From Euphorbia lathyris (taxonomy: Eukaryota > Streptophyta > Magnoliopsida > Malpighiales > Euphorbiaceae): a stretch of DNA of 64,000 nt. Below, piece after piece: positions 10,711 to 22,020 of this stretch. Below the pieces are notes generated by a model. That model saw only the letters and a program-made list of their open reading frames with translations. It was not told where the DNA came from and did no database searches. Made by a program: the position numbers and the translations under genes. The stretch is taken from the NCBI RefSeq assembly GCF_963576675.1, contig NC_088913.1:75453001-75517000 (forward strand), read 5' to 3'. Within the stretch, counting starts at the first letter, position 1, and every line of letters starts with the position of its first letter.

Positions 10711-11520
10711 TGCTTTTGAGCCATCTGACTCACGGTCGCAGACCGGAGTTGCTTTTGAGCCATCTGACTCGCGGTCGCAGACCGGAGTTGCTTTTGAGCC
10801 ATCTGACTCGCGGTCGCAGACCGGAGTTGCTTTTGAGCCATCTGACTCGCGGTCGCAGACCGGAGTTGCTTTTGAGCCATCTGACTCGCGGTCGCAGACC
10901 GGAGTTGCTTTTGAGCCATCTGACTCGCGGTCGCAGACCGGAGTTGCTTTTGAGCCATCTGACTCGCGGTCGCAGACCGGAGTTGCTTTTGAGCCATCTG
11001 ACTCGCGATCGCAGACCGGAGTTGCTTTTGAGCCATCTGACTCGCGGTCGCAGACCGGAGTTGCTTTTGAGCCATCTGACTCACGGTCGCAGACCGGAGT
11101 TGCTTTTGAGCCATCTGACTCACGGTCGCAGACCGGAGTTGCTTTTGAGCCATCTGACTCACGGTCGCAGACCGGAGTTGCTTTTGGGCCATCTGACTCA
11201 TGGTCGCAGACCGGAGTTGCTTTTGAGCCATATTTATCTAAGATCGTAGACTAGGGTAGCTATTGAGCCATCATCCTCGCAGTCGCAGACTAGGGTAGCT
11301 TTTGAGCCGTTTTTACCGAAGATTGTAGACTAAGGTAGCTATTGAGCCATCATCCTCGCAGTCGCAGACTAGGGTAGCTTTTGAGCCGTTTTTACCGAAG
11401 ATTGTAGACTAAGGTAGCTATTGAGCCATCATCCTCGCAGTCGCAGACTAGGGTGGCTTTTGAGCCGTTTTTACCGAAGATTGTAGACTAGGGTAGCTAT
11501 TGAGCCATCATCCCCACCGC
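10711..11520 (+). repeat. 39-bp minisatellite in the Tat 3' untranslated region
   Basis: Thirteen nearly identical 39-bp units (GAGCCATCTGACTCGCGGTC and so on) run to about 11,225. A diverged block follows to about 11,520 whose period is doubled to about 78 bp (alternating CATCATCCTCGCAGTCGCAG and TTTTTACCGAAGATTGTAG types). Because 39 is divisible by three, both strands show long open frames of 13-residue repeats. I treat these as by-products. Tandem repeats in this position are known for Tat/Ogre elements and can seed satellite DNA. Confidence 0.9.
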
Positions 11521-12234
11521 CGTAGACCAAATCGCTTTAGAGCCGTTCTCATCGCAGTCAGCCAACGTAGGCCGGAGTCGAAAAGGGGGACATTCACCAG
11601 CAGCCGATTCAGAGGCAGCACGGTGCAACCCAAAGCAGAGTCTGAAGAAATCAGAAAACAACGCCGGAGCGCGCAGCGCAAAGGTCAGGTATGCTCCCTC
11701 CTACTCTTTACGTGTCTTTTACTTTTATATGTTTTACATTGCATGTGTTGCGTTAGCAAAAAAATGTTTTCGAAACACATACATCACTGTCAAAATAGAA
11801 AATTAGGGGCAACTGTAGACACCGAGTCGGAGGACCTGTGACGAAAACCTGAAAACAAGACGGTTGAAGCGATTGATTCCGGAAGTTTTGAAAAATATAT
11901 AAAGAATAATAAGCGAAGGAAAATTAGCGGCACGGCGCGGGTGCTTAGCGGCATCCGGCACGCGGACGACAATGGTCGAACGCCCGCTCAGCGGCGCGGG
12001 ACGTGCGCTCGGCGTCCGTCGGACGCACCGCAAGTGGCACACTCTCGACGTCCGAGCAATGCCCGGGTCCGGTGGCACGGGGCGCGCTCTCGTGGGCCGC
12101 TGAGCGCACGTGCCCGGTAGCGCGATGCGCGCATTCGGCGGCCGCGACGTGTGAGCGTCCGGCGGCACGGGACGCGCGCTCGATGGCCGCGGGGTGCGCA
12201 CGCCCGATGGCTCGAGGCACGCCCCGAGGGTCAT

Positions 12235-12490
12235 CGGGCGGGCGCCCAACCACGTCGGGCGAACGCCCGACGGAGGTTGGGCGCGGGCGCCCAACCTAGC
12301 GTTGGGCGCTCGCCCAACGCCGTTGGGAGATCGCCCAACGATTGTTGGGCGATCGCCCAACAAATGATGGGCGGCCGCCCAACATTGTTGGGCGGCCGCC
12401 CAACTCTTATTGGGCGGTAGCCCAACTCTTATTGGGCGGTAGCCCAACTCTTAGTTGGGCGGCCGCCCAACCCCAATGGGCGACGCCCAT
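12235..12490 (+). repeat. Cluster of GGGCGnnCGCCC palindromes upstream of the LTR TATA box
   Basis: At least eight palindromes of 14-18 bp, such as TTGGGCGATCGCCCAA and TTGGGCGGCCGCCCAA, repeat at about 24-base spacing. Two copies are imperfect (TTGGGCGGTAGCCCAA). The block ends about 25 bases before the LTR TATA box. Confidence 0.85.
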
Positions 12491-12511
12491 TGGTCCGGGG
12501 ACCCGTTTGCC

Positions 12512-12519
12512 TATAAAAG
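12512..12519 (+). promoter_or_regulatory. TATA box of the Tat LTR promoter
   Basis: TATAAAAG sits in a GC-rich context about 700 bases into the LTR, directly downstream of the palindrome cluster. This is the expected place for the U3/R border, so transcription would start near 12,545. Confidence 0.6.
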
Positions 12520-14865
12520 GCACGGATCCCCATGCAAAAAAAAAGAGGAGGGAAGGGGAGGAGGAATCCTTAGAGAGCTTCTCACACTAGATATTTTTCT
12601 AGAGAGAGGAAGTTGATTTTTTTAGGAAAAAACATTTTTTTTCCTAAAAATTGAAAATCTCTAAATTTCTTAAGTTCAAATTTTACTAAATTTTTTATAA
12701 AAAAAACGGGAGCTCGTGGTTCGTGGAATCAATCGGCTTCAACTTTCAGATACCGAATTCAAGGTATTATCCGAGGACTAGACTCTTTATTTTATTTAAC
12801 TTATTCTCTTCTTCTATTTTTATGCTATAGTTTTTATTCATTTAGTCATTTATTTATTTTGTCACATTTTATTTAATTAGCGTATTTATTTAATTTTCGT
12901 TTCGTGATAAATAAAATTCGGTTTTGTTTTAAAATAAAAAACCTCGTTTTGATGTCCCAATACGAACCGTGATCCGATAAAAGGTAGTTCAGGTATCGAA
13001 AACGTTGTAATTACAAGTTTTTAATTTAAAAGGAATTTCCAAATAATGTTTTGAAATAAAAAACGTCGTTTAGGAATTTCCGTTTTCGACTATGATCCAT
13101 CTTTGGTAGTTTGGAAACCCAAAATGATTGAATTAGATTTAATTTAAAGGTTTTGAATAAATCTGGAAACATTTAGGAGTGCTGCTGTAATTTACCTATT
13201 CTGTCACTAAATGCTGTTTACCGATGGATTTTCCGTCGGTAAATCTGCCAAAATATAAAAAATGCCATTTCAGTCCCTTTTTCTTAACTTTTAAGCTTTT
13301 AATCCTTGGTATATATATGTATAGTTATGTAATATATGTTTTTTTCAAATTATTTTAGAACTTTAGCATATATAACCATTTTAGAGTATTTGTATACTAT
13401 TTTTATTCTATTTTACAATATAAGTATAAGTATATATACGTATTCCTTTTTTGTTATTTTGGGTTGTGTTTTAAAGGTTAGTTATTTGGTATTTTGGGAA
13501 ATAATTAATATATATTAGTATATGGTATTCTTGGCATTTAAAACTATATTAGTTATGTATATGTATAGTTTTGGAATATTTGGGTTATTTTAGTGATTAT
13601 TGAATGAAGTTATTTTTGGATAAGAATTATTTTCTTAGTTATAGGATTTACTTATTATTTTCACATTTTCAAAGTATAGATATAATGTACCTATTATTTT
13701 TATATACATATAGCTTCTTTTGTATTAACTCTTATTTTATATTCTATTTTTGATTTAAATGTATATATGTATGTACAAATTATTTTCTTTACTCTTTGAG
13801 CCCATTCATGGGTCCATATTTCAAATGGGCTTTATTTAAGTGTAAATATTAGTTAAAATAAGTTTAATGTTGTAATTATAACAATTAGAGAGTCCATTAA
13901 ATAAGTGGGGAAAATAAATCACAAAAAGAGAGTTTTCAATTGAATTATTTAAACTAATGAGTTTTTTTAGTTTCCTAAAATGAATAAATCGAGTCATTTT
14001 TGTTAGCATTTTAAATCATTTCTCAAAATATCACGTTTTAAAACCTTAGTCCGTTCCAACGACGGATTAAGCGAACATTGTAATTAAAATCGTTTTCTTT
14101 GTGAATAATAGAACTTTTTGAATCATTTTCTTATTGTACAAAATAAAATTGACTTGTATGTTTAACCACGTTTTCTCATTAAAAGGTTTTTATCTCAAAT
14201 GTTTTCAAATACTCGAGTCGTTCCAATGGCGATTCGGGTAAATTTCATCAAACGGGGTTTTAAAACGCACCTAAATCGTTCCAACGGCGATTAAGGTGCG
14301 AACCATGTAAATAAACTCGTTTTGGGGAAATAAGTTAGTGTAGAACAAACACACAACATAACATTTAAATACGGTTGTAAATAAATCACTTCTTTCTTCC
14401 CCCTCTCTGTGTATGTATAACATAAATGGGTGATTCTTAACTGACGTGACTTTTCAATAATATATGCTCAAAACGGTTTCTAAAAAGAGAAAGAAAAGGG
14501 TTTCAAATGAATTTTAAACGTAAAGAAGTATACGATTAGTCCGTTATCGCCTAACATGCTGAGTAGGAGGCCGGTGGTTCATAATCGGGCGATGTCGGGG
14601 TGCCTAGTAGCCTTTCTCCGGAAAGGAGCTAGCCTTCTCGGCTCGTACCTAAGTTTCCCGAACCCACACCGGTCTCCCGCAAGGGATCGGTGTTCATTTT
14701 CCCATTCGTGGGTGGCGACTCTTCCATATCTCCGAGCTCCGGTCCTGCCGAGCAGCTTGATTCCACGATTGGTTGCTTTCGGCGCCAATCACCGCTTACG
14801 TCGCCATGAGGTTGTCCATCCCCCGGTCCGCCCGGGAGATTAGGCCGCGGCACCTCGTCTAATAG

Positions 14866-17475
14866 CTGCGATGTACTCTGATTCAGTTGATGAGAAAGCA
14901 ACACTTCCTTACTTGGAACTCTTCCAACTAACTGAACCTCCATTCAAGATAAACTGGTATCCTGATTGGGATCTGTAATCATTTTCATCAGTCAGATGGC
15001 TAGCATCTGAATATCCTTCAATTTTCAATTCTTCGTGTCCATATACGAGGAACATATCTTTAGTCCTTCTAAGGTACTTAACTATGTTCTTGACAACAAT
15101 CCAGTGATCAAATCCTGGATTCCCTTGATAGCGGCTCGTCATACTCAATACGAACGCCACATCAGGTCTAGTGCAAAGCATGGCATACATGATCGAACCA
15201 ACCGCACTGGAGTAAGGAATTGCAGCCATGCGTTTCTTATCATCATCCGTTTTAGGACATTGATCATTTGATAACTTGACACTAGGGGTGGGCAAAAAAA
15301 CCACTCAAACCGGTAATCCGAACCGGAAAAAGCGGTTAACCGAACCGATGGTTTTTTTAATGGTTCAAAAAATATATAGGTATCGGTTTCGGTTTCAGTT
15401 TCGGGTTAGAGTTTCAAAAACCGCAGTTAACGGTTAACCGAACCGTTTAATAAATATAATTTTTTTTAAAAAAATTAATATATAATTATATAACATATAT
15501 TATATAACATAAGATTATAAGATATAAAAAAAGTCTTTAACATAGATTATAACATATATTAATATAAATATATAACATAGATTATGCTCGAATGTAAACT
15601 TGATGGATTAATGTTGTAATAAGTACTTTGACGAAATATTATTTACATTTCTTTATGTTTTAAATTGTAAACTTGATGGATTGTTTTTTAGTTCGGTACT
15701 TATGTTTGAATTATGAACTTTTATATGAATTCGTTTCGTTTGAAATTTTGAAATTATATGTATTTTAATATTGTTTAAAAATTTAGGTTTGGGTAAAAAT
15801 TATGGTTAACTGTTGATTTTTGGTTAACTGGTGAGAATTGGTTAAAAACCGTTAACCGAAAAACCTAACCGAAATTAATGGTTAACCGGTTGTATGGTTA
15901 ACCGGTTGATATGGACCGGTTTCGGTTTGGATGGTTAAAAAACCGTTGATAACGGCTCGGTTAATTTTTTTGCCTAATGGACCGGTTAACCGAACCGTGC
16001 CCACCCCTACTTGACACCATGGACCATTGGCAAGTTACCCCTTTTCGATTCATGCATGTCAAAACACTTCAGGACTTTGTCAATATATGTAGACTGGGAT
16101 AGTCCAAGCAGTCTTCTTGATCTATCCCTATAGATCTTAATCCCCAAGACGTAAGCTGCTTCTCCCAAGTCTTTCATGGAGAAATTACCAGATAACCAAA
16201 CTTTTACCGTTTGCAACATCGTTTCCTATGAGTAGTATATCGTCGACATATAGTACTAAGAAAATGACTGAGCTCCCACTTATCTTCTTCTAAACACAAG
16301 CCTCTTCAGAGTTTTGTTCAAAACCAAATTGTTTTATGGTTTCATCAAAACGTTTGTTCCAGCTTCTAGATGCTTGATTGAGTCCATAAATGGACCTTTG
16401 AAGTTTGCAAACCTTAGTCGCATCCTTCGACGTGAAACCTTCATGTTGCATCATGTATACATCCTCAAGCAGGTTTCCATTTAGGAAAGTTGTTTTCACA
16501 TCCATTTGCCAAATTTCATAATCAAAATGAGCGGCAATTGCAAGCAATATTCTGATGGATTTGAACATGGCTACAAGAGAGAAAGTCTCGTCATAGTCAA
16601 CTCTTTGCTTTTGACGATATCCTTTCGCTACCAACCTAGCTTTGTAGGTACTAACCTTTCCATCTATGTTTGTCTTCCTCTTGAAGATCCACCTGCACCC
16701 AATGGGTTTTATCCCTTCGGGTGGATCAACCAAAGTCCACACTTGGTTGGTATACATGGAGTCCATTTCAGAATTCATGGCCTTAAGCCATGCTTTAGAT
16801 TCTGGACTAGCAAGAGCTTCTTCGTAGGTTTCAGGTTCGTCGTCTAACACGGGAACCAGTTCGTTATCTCCCACTAGAAAACCATATCTTACTGGGAGCT
16901 CACGAACTCTCTGAGATCTACGCGTGGGATATAACAATTGTGCTTCATCTAGTGAAACAGGTTCGGATTCAACTTCCTCTTCCGCTGTTTCAGCATGTGT
17001 TTCATTTTGAACTTCCTCAAGTTCGACTATACTTCCATTTTGTGTTTCCTCTAGAAACTCTTTCTCCAGAAACACTGCATTCCTGGATACAATTACTTTC
17101 TTATCATCCGAATGATAAAAGTAATATCCTATGGTTTCCTTAGGATATCCAATGAAGAACCATTTATCAGATTTAGAATCCAACTTATCTAACACTATTC
17201 TTTTAACATATGCTGAACATCCCCATATTCTCATGAAAGAGAAAATGGGCTTCTTTCCAATGAACAGTTCGAATGGAGTGGCACTGGCGGATTTGGTGGG
17301 TACTCGATTCAAGGTAAATAGAGCAGTTTCCAAGGCATAGCCCCAAAATGTCTTTGGAAGAGATGCGGTGCTCATCATGGATCGTACCATATCCAATAAG
17401 GTTCGATTTCTCCTCTCTGATACACCATTGTGTTGTGGTGTATAAGGAGGTGTCCATTGTGAGCAAATTCCATTT
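14866..17475 (-). pseudogene. Copia pol, C-terminal half (integrase end, RT, RNase H)
   Basis: From the viral junction at 17,475 the minus strand reads the integrase end (TPPYTPQHNGVSERRNRT, then FWGYALETA and the IWGCSAYVKR region). The RT follows (WIFKRKTNIDGKV, KARLVAKGY, QMDVKTTFLNG, LYVDDILLIGN) and then RNase H (GYSDASHLTDENDYRSQSGY). Breaks are: TAG in place of a sense codon just after EEACV near 16,290; a short frame-shifting loss after the YVDD box near 16,220; the hAT MITE at 15,283-16,009; and TAA near 14,907. Homology stops at about 14,866 where the Tat LTR begins. Confidence 0.85.
15283..16009. mobile_element. hAT-type MITE with perfect 8-bp target duplication
   Basis: Ends are TAGGGGTGGGC and its exact inverse, flanked by CTTGACAC at 15275-15282 and 16010-16017. 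Eight-base duplications and a TAGGGGTG end are typical of hAT elements. The 727-bp interior is AT-rich, with many subterminal copies of GGTTAACCG-like motifs and no coding capacity. It interrupts Copia RT. Removing the insert and one duplication restores the Copia reading frame across the site. Confidence 0.95.
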
Positions 17476-18774
17476 GATGCCGATAATTATCCAGAAGAAG
17501 AAATGATAGACCCCAATTTAGACGTAGTAACTAAAAGAGTACCTACGATTCCACAACATATACCTATAGGCCAACAAGGAGACTTTAAAGAATTTATAGG
17601 ATCTATGTCTCAAGGATTAAATCCAAATGGATATTTTTTAGACTTAGATAATGTCTATGATGAACAAGAAATAAGTAGACGAATAAATGATTGGAATTTA
17701 GGAATGTACATAGCCTTAATGAATTCATCTCACACTGAAAATTTAGCTTATATGTATGACCTAATCTCTAAAACAATGATAGGAAAAGTAGGATTTTGGA
17801 TGGAATCTATAACTCATCAGTTAAGACCACAAATAGAAGCTTGTGCTCATGATTGGAAATCAATGTTATTATTATTCGATATGGTATTAAAAAGAGAATT
17901 TTTAGGAGAAAGATGGTTAGTGGCTAGAGAAACAGTATTTGCTGAAAGAAAAACTGAAATAATAATGAATTTGAATAACATGAAATGTTGTAAAATTAGT
18001 AAATTACCAGAATATACTATCAGTTTTACTAAGTTCTTTTATGAAGCTAGGTTTTTACCACAAGAAGGATTGATATACCAACAACTATATTATGACCACT
18101 TACCAAACCCATACAACGTAGAAGTTTCAAAAGAATATACTCAATTAGAACCAAAAGAAAATACATTAGGAGAAAGAATTAGAGTACTACGAGCTTATCT
18201 TATGCGAAAATGTGAAGAATATAGAGTTCAACAAAAGGTTAAAAAGGATAAGAAACTCGGGTTACGAGAAATATGTGGATTCACGGAAAAACGGTTAGTT
18301 TTTGGTTGTGATGATAAAATTAGGAGAAAATATAGACGATATACTCCTAATCGCACTTATAGACATAATCCGACATATAAGAAGTCTTATACTAACAAGT
18401 ATGATAATGGACGATTTCGACGAAAACGATTTAGACGATATAAAAATAATCCCGAAAATCGGAACAGATTTAGATATAAACGAAAATTTAGGAAAAGACG
18501 AGAAAGACCACTAAGGGATAAAAATACTAAACTTACAGAATGTAAATGTTGGAATTGTAATGAGAAAGGACATTATGCTAATAAATGCCCTAAATTAAAA
18601 CAAAAAGGTGTCAAATATATAGGAACAACAGAATTTATAATAAGTCTAGAACAAATAAGAGCCAGCGATGATAAATGGCATAAAGAAGATGAATTTTATA
18701 TTACTGAAACAGAAGGTGAGAACTCAGAAGAATTAGAACCAATAGAATATGAAGATAGTGAAACTAATAACTAA
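17476..18774 (+). pseudogene. Coat protein ORF, 5'-truncated copy
   Basis: This corresponds to codons 236-667 of the full coat-protein ORF at 25,096-27,099 and shares its frame. It starts abruptly at the Copia junction and keeps the basic C-terminal region and the CCHC knuckle (CWNCNEKGHYANKC). It has no own start at the junction; an internal ATG lies at 17,503. It differs from the full copy at a few positions (for example Thr for Ala in ERKTEI, Ile for Met in FIISLEQ). The stop overlaps the pol start by one base, as in the other copy. Confidence 0.9.
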
Positions 18775-20696
18775 TGGTAGCCATATATGTAGAAGCACCG
18801 GTAGAATATAAACCTAATAAGATTATAAAACGCCGCATATTTATGGATAGTGGAGCTGATATATGTTTAGCGAAGCAAGATGTACTAGTTCCCCATAAAT
18901 GGAAAAGATCTAAAGGACATAAGGTCAGAGTTACAGGATTTAATGAACAAATGAAAGAATTAGATATTATAGCCGAAAATATGAGATTAATACTTAACAA
19001 GACAATCTTTCGACTACCCATAATTTATCAAGAAAATAATATGAAACAACATATATTATTAGGAAATAATTTTCTTGATTTCTTTAAAGTCCAGCTAATC
19101 AAACCTGAAACCATAAGTCTTTTAACTCCTTGTAATAAATGGATTATCCTTAAGCGCGTCCTACCTTTATATCCACTCACAATACATAATATCAAAACAA
19201 ATAGAGATACTAATTTAGAACTTTTAAAACAAAAATATTTAGACCATTTAAAGATCAACTTTGGAGAAAACCCTATAACGTTGTGGGAAAAAGAAAAGAT
19301 ATATGCTAAGATAGAACTCATAAACCCTAATGATGTTGTTCGCACTAGACCAATAAGATATAGTCCTGATGATCAAAAGGAATTTGAAATACAAATAAAA
19401 GAATTATTAGACTTAAAATTAATTCAAGAAAGTAAAAGCCCTCATAGTAGCCCGGCATTCTTAGTAAGAAAACATAGCGAACAAAAGAGAGGCAAAGCAA
19501 GAATGGTAATAGATTATCGAGAACTAAATAAGAAAACGATTTTTGATGGATATTTTTTACCTTATAAGAGAAATTTAATTAATAGATTATCAGGAAAAAA
19601 GTGGTTTAGTAAATTTGATTGTAAAAGTGGCTTTTGGCAAATTAAGCTTACTAAAGAATCAAGACCTTTAACAGCATTTAGTGCACCACAAGGACATTAT
19701 GAATGGATTGTGTTACCTTTTGGTTTGAAAAATGCACCCCAGATATTTCAACGACGAATGGATACGATATTTAGAAAATTAAATGACTTCTGTGTAGTTT
19801 ATGTCGATGATATATTAATCTATAGCAATAATATAGCAGACCATTTACAGCACCTAGATGCATTTATAAAAACAGTACGACAACATGGAATCCTTTTATC
19901 TGAAAAGAAATCAGAAATCTTTAAAAATAAAATAGAATATTTAGGATATATAATAGATAGTGAAGGATTACAACTACAAGATCATATCGTAACTAGAATC
20001 GAAAATTTTAAAGAAAAATTAGATACTAAGAAAGAAGTCCAACAATTTCTAGGAATAATAAATTATGCATCAGATTATATAAAAGACTTACCAAAATTAC
20101 GACAACCCTTGCAAGAGCTAATTAAGAAACATAAAGTATTTGAATGGACGACAACTCACACTGATACTATAAGAAAAATAAAAGAAGCAGTAAAAGTTCT
20201 CCCAAAATTAAGACTACCTAAAGATAATGATCAATTAGAATTATATACAGATGCTAGTGATATCGGGTGGGGAGCAGTACTCATCGCATATAGAAAAGAA
20301 GATATAGACAAAGAAACTCCTTTAATATGTGGCTATAGATCAGGAACTTGGAAACCCTCAGAGAAAAATTATCATATCAATGAAAAAGAATTACTAGCTG
20401 TTAAAAATGGAATTAAAGGATTTAGGTATCATTTGTTACCCATAGAATTTATCATAAGAACAGATAATACACAAGTAGGAGCATTTATCAGAAATAAAAT
20501 AGATCCCCTACCAGAATTGAACAAAAGAAGGCATTGGCAAAGTTTTTTCAATTGCTATAATTTTGTCGTTAAACCTATCTATGGAAAACGAAATATCTTA
20601 GCTGATTTTTTGAGCAGGAATGGAGATAATGATCCAGCGAATATCAGAAATCAGAAATCAGAATCGCCAGATGCTGGCAATGATCAGAAATCATGA
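18774..20696 (+). CDS. Pararetrovirus pol: aspartic protease, reverse transcriptase, RNase H
   Basis: A complete 640-residue ORF makes the enzyme that copies pregenomic RNA into DNA. The protease lies at about residues 20-110 (DSGADICLAKQ, then LLGNNFL). The RT covers about 190-400 (VIDYRELNKKT, SKFDCKSGFWQIKL, LPFGLKNAPQIFQRRMD, YVDDILIYSN). RNase H is at about 480-620 (YTDASDIGWGAVL, NEKELLAV, LADFLSR). No integrase is present, as expected for Caulimoviridae. The ATG overlaps the coat-protein stop by one base and the end overlaps the next ORF by 77 bases, so expression would depend on reinitiation. All key residues that I can see are present and the frame is open. Confidence 0.93.
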   Translation: MVAIYVEAPVEYKPNKIIKRRIFMDSGADICLAKQDVLVPHKWKRSKGHKVRVTGFNEQMKELDIIAENMRLILNKTIFRLPIIYQENNMKQHILLGNNFLDFFKVQLIKPETISLLTPCNKWIILKRVLPLYPLTIHNIKTNRDTNLELLKQKYLDHLKINFGENPITLWEKEKIYAKIELINPNDVVRTRPIRYSPDDQKEFEIQIKELLDLKLIQESKSPHSSPAFLVRKHSEQKRGKARMVIDYRELNKKTIFDGYFLPYKRNLINRLSGKKWFSKFDCKSGFWQIKLTKESRPLTAFSAPQGHYEWIVLPFGLKNAPQIFQRRMDTIFRKLNDFCVVYVDDILIYSNNIADHLQHLDAFIKTVRQHGILLSEKKSEIFKNKIEYLGYIIDSEGLQLQDHIVTRIENFKEKLDTKKEVQQFLGIINYASDYIKDLPKLRQPLQELIKKHKVFEWTTTHTDTIRKIKEAVKVLPKLRLPKDNDQLELYTDASDIGWGAVLIAYRKEDIDKETPLICGYRSGTWKPSEKNYHINEKELLAVKNGIKGFRYHLLPIEFIIRTDNTQVGAFIRNKIDPLPELNKRRHWQSFFNCYNFVVKPIYGKRNILADFLSRNGDNDPANIRNQKSESPDAGNDQKS

Positions 20697-21720
20697 GAAC
20701 TTTCTGGACAACCTTGAGGAAGAACTCAAGAAACTCCAGTCTCAGAACAATCAGAATATACGAACCATGACTCCTAGATCATCTTATGAGTTGTTAGGAG
20801 ATCTTCATAAGAAGCCAATTGAGCTGCCAACTTCATCTAGTGGACTCTCAGGAGCCACCACCTTGAACCATTCTAAGCTGATTAATCAGAACTCATCAGA
20901 AATCACAACCTCCCAGGTTATACAATTCCCTCCAGAAATGACAGAAGCATATAAGAATATCATGAAATTTTTTACATATAAGAAGAGTCAAACCGTATAT
21001 AGAACCATTAAGATGACCAAATACCCTAGGTATATATGCTCAGAAGACTGCAGTCCAGATGTTGTTCAGAAACTATTTCGATATGGATTTCTGGACAAAG
21101 TCATGACTGATGAGAGCCTTAATAGTGTTTCAAAACTCCCATCTATCATACCCAGATCCATTGACGAACTTGGATTAAGATTTGGAAGAGGAATATTTTG
21201 TGTTCAAATTTTTGATGCTGCTATGGACTTAGAAGGGAAACCGATAATAATTGCTCAGATTTTTAAGACTGGTAGAAACACTAAGATTGATGTAGATAAT
21301 TCCGACCATCAATGGGACATTCCATGCAAATTAGAAAATTTTAAATCTTGGTTAGGAGAAAAACGAGCACATGGAATCCATACGATCAAATGTAGACTCG
21401 AAGACTATATTAGAAATAAAAAGGTGGCTATAATAGCCAGATCGAATCATGGAGAAGTTGAAGAAATGATAACTATCAACTATTTAATGGAAATGGGTGA
21501 TGAAACGAGTCAACAAATTTTGATAGAAATGCATACGAAATTGATGGATAAGAAATATAAACATAGTTCAGATACATTAGCCCATTATGAATCTATATAT
21601 GGCCCAAGAAAATCATGTTTAATTAGAATTGAGCCCATAAGACCTGAGCCCATGAATATTGACTCCATAAGGCCCAAAGAAGAAGCCCATCCAAGAAAAG
21701 AGGAGGATCCATTTATTTAG
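20620..21720 (+). CDS. Transactivator/inclusion-body-like protein (ORF VI position)
   Basis: This is a 366-residue ORF directly after pol and directly before the large intergenic region, the place of the translational transactivator (TAV) in caulimoviruses and soymoviruses. In that family TAV forms inclusion bodies and lets ribosomes reinitiate on the polycistronic RNA. The N-terminus has a short coiled coil (NFLDNLEEELKKLQ). The middle is a globular domain and the C-terminus is proline- and charge-rich. The assignment rests mostly on position and size, since I see no diagnostic motif. The inverted copy at 28,454-29,554 encodes an identical protein. Confidence 0.75.
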   Translation: MEIMIQRISEIRNQNRQMLAMIRNHENFLDNLEEELKKLQSQNNQNIRTMTPRSSYELLGDLHKKPIELPTSSSGLSGATTLNHSKLINQNSSEITTSQVIQFPPEMTEAYKNIMKFFTYKKSQTVYRTIKMTKYPRYICSEDCSPDVVQKLFRYGFLDKVMTDESLNSVSKLPSIIPRSIDELGLRFGRGIFCVQIFDAAMDLEGKPIIIAQIFKTGRNTKIDVDNSDHQWDIPCKLENFKSWLGEKRAHGIHTIKCRLEDYIRNKKVAIIARSNHGEVEEMITINYLMEMGDETSQQILIEMHTKLMDKKYKHSSDTLAHYESIYGPRKSCLIRIEPIRPEPMNIDSIRPKEEAHPRKEEDPFI

Positions 21721-22011
21721 AAAATGAGATAAAAATGGATAAGAAAAATAAGAAATATAAGAACGAGGTGTCAATACCTAAAGAAAAGGTGGCAATAAGA
21801 TCAACACGTGGCAAGACATGAAGATATGAAGAGACATGTGTCCAAAGAAGAAGCATGAGGTGGAAACATTAGAGATTAGTGGCAAGATGTAAAGCTTGAG
21901 GTGGAAGAGCAAAATAAGAAGCATTCGACACGTGTAACCTAAAAGTTTGTACTTTTAACTTTTGTGATGATGTAATCTCCTTTTTGGTAATTTCACCTTT
22001 GATCTTCTACC

Positions 22012-22020
22012 TATATAAGG
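22012..22020 (+). promoter_or_regulatory. TATA box of viral pregenomic RNA promoter, segment A
   Basis: TATATAAGG in a CT-rich context, with G-boxes 80-200 bases upstream and AATAAA 40 bases downstream. It drives rightward across segment A toward the inverted segment B. Confidence 0.75.

Larger units (their letters stand above)
1..14852 (+). mobile_element. Ty3/Gypsy LTR retrotransposon, Tat/Ogre lineage (5' end outside window)
   Basis: The element reads gag modules, protease, G-patch, RT, RNase H, a second archaeal-type RNase H, integrase, an antisense ORF region, a tandem-repeat 3' UTR, a polypurine stretch near 11,801-11,810 and a 3' LTR that starts TGTAGACACC at 11,814. Two RNase H domains plus an extra antisense gene between pol and the 3' LTR are known marks of the Tat/Ogre group. 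The right end lies inside Copia RNase H sequence, which resumes on the minus strand at about 14,866. This element therefore inserted into the Copia element. The 5' LTR, primer site and start of gag are left of position 1. The gag-pol frame carries two TAG stops and one frameshift, so this copy is not autonomous as it stands. Confidence 0.9.
11814..14852 (+). repeat. 3' LTR of the Tat element
   Basis: The LTR starts TGTAGACACCGAGTCGG just after a purine stretch. I end it at GCGGCA (14,851-14,852), just before Copia sequence resumes. The right border is uncertain by about 20 bases because the 5' LTR is not in the window. The first 700 bases are GC- and CpG-rich, then a palindrome cluster and a TATA box follow. 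The remaining 2.3 kb is AT-rich and non-coding. Small repeated motifs (CGTTCCAACGGCGATT type) lie near 14,050-14,300. Apparent open frames in the GC-rich part are base-composition artefacts. Confidence 0.8.

Noticed and set aside
10711..11225. CRISPR-like regularly spaced repeats
   Set aside because: The repeats are contiguous tandem units without unique spacers, in plant DNA inside a retrotransposon 3' UTR.
10611..11249. Long open frames of 13-residue repeats on both strands
   Set aside because: They arise because the 39-bp minisatellite period is divisible by three and its unit lacks stops. No start context, no domain, and open on both strands.
11803..12590. Arg/Pro/Ala-rich open frames in the GC-rich LTR part
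   Set aside because: GC-rich composition removes stops in several frames. The palindrome array explains the repeated residues. No homology is recognised.
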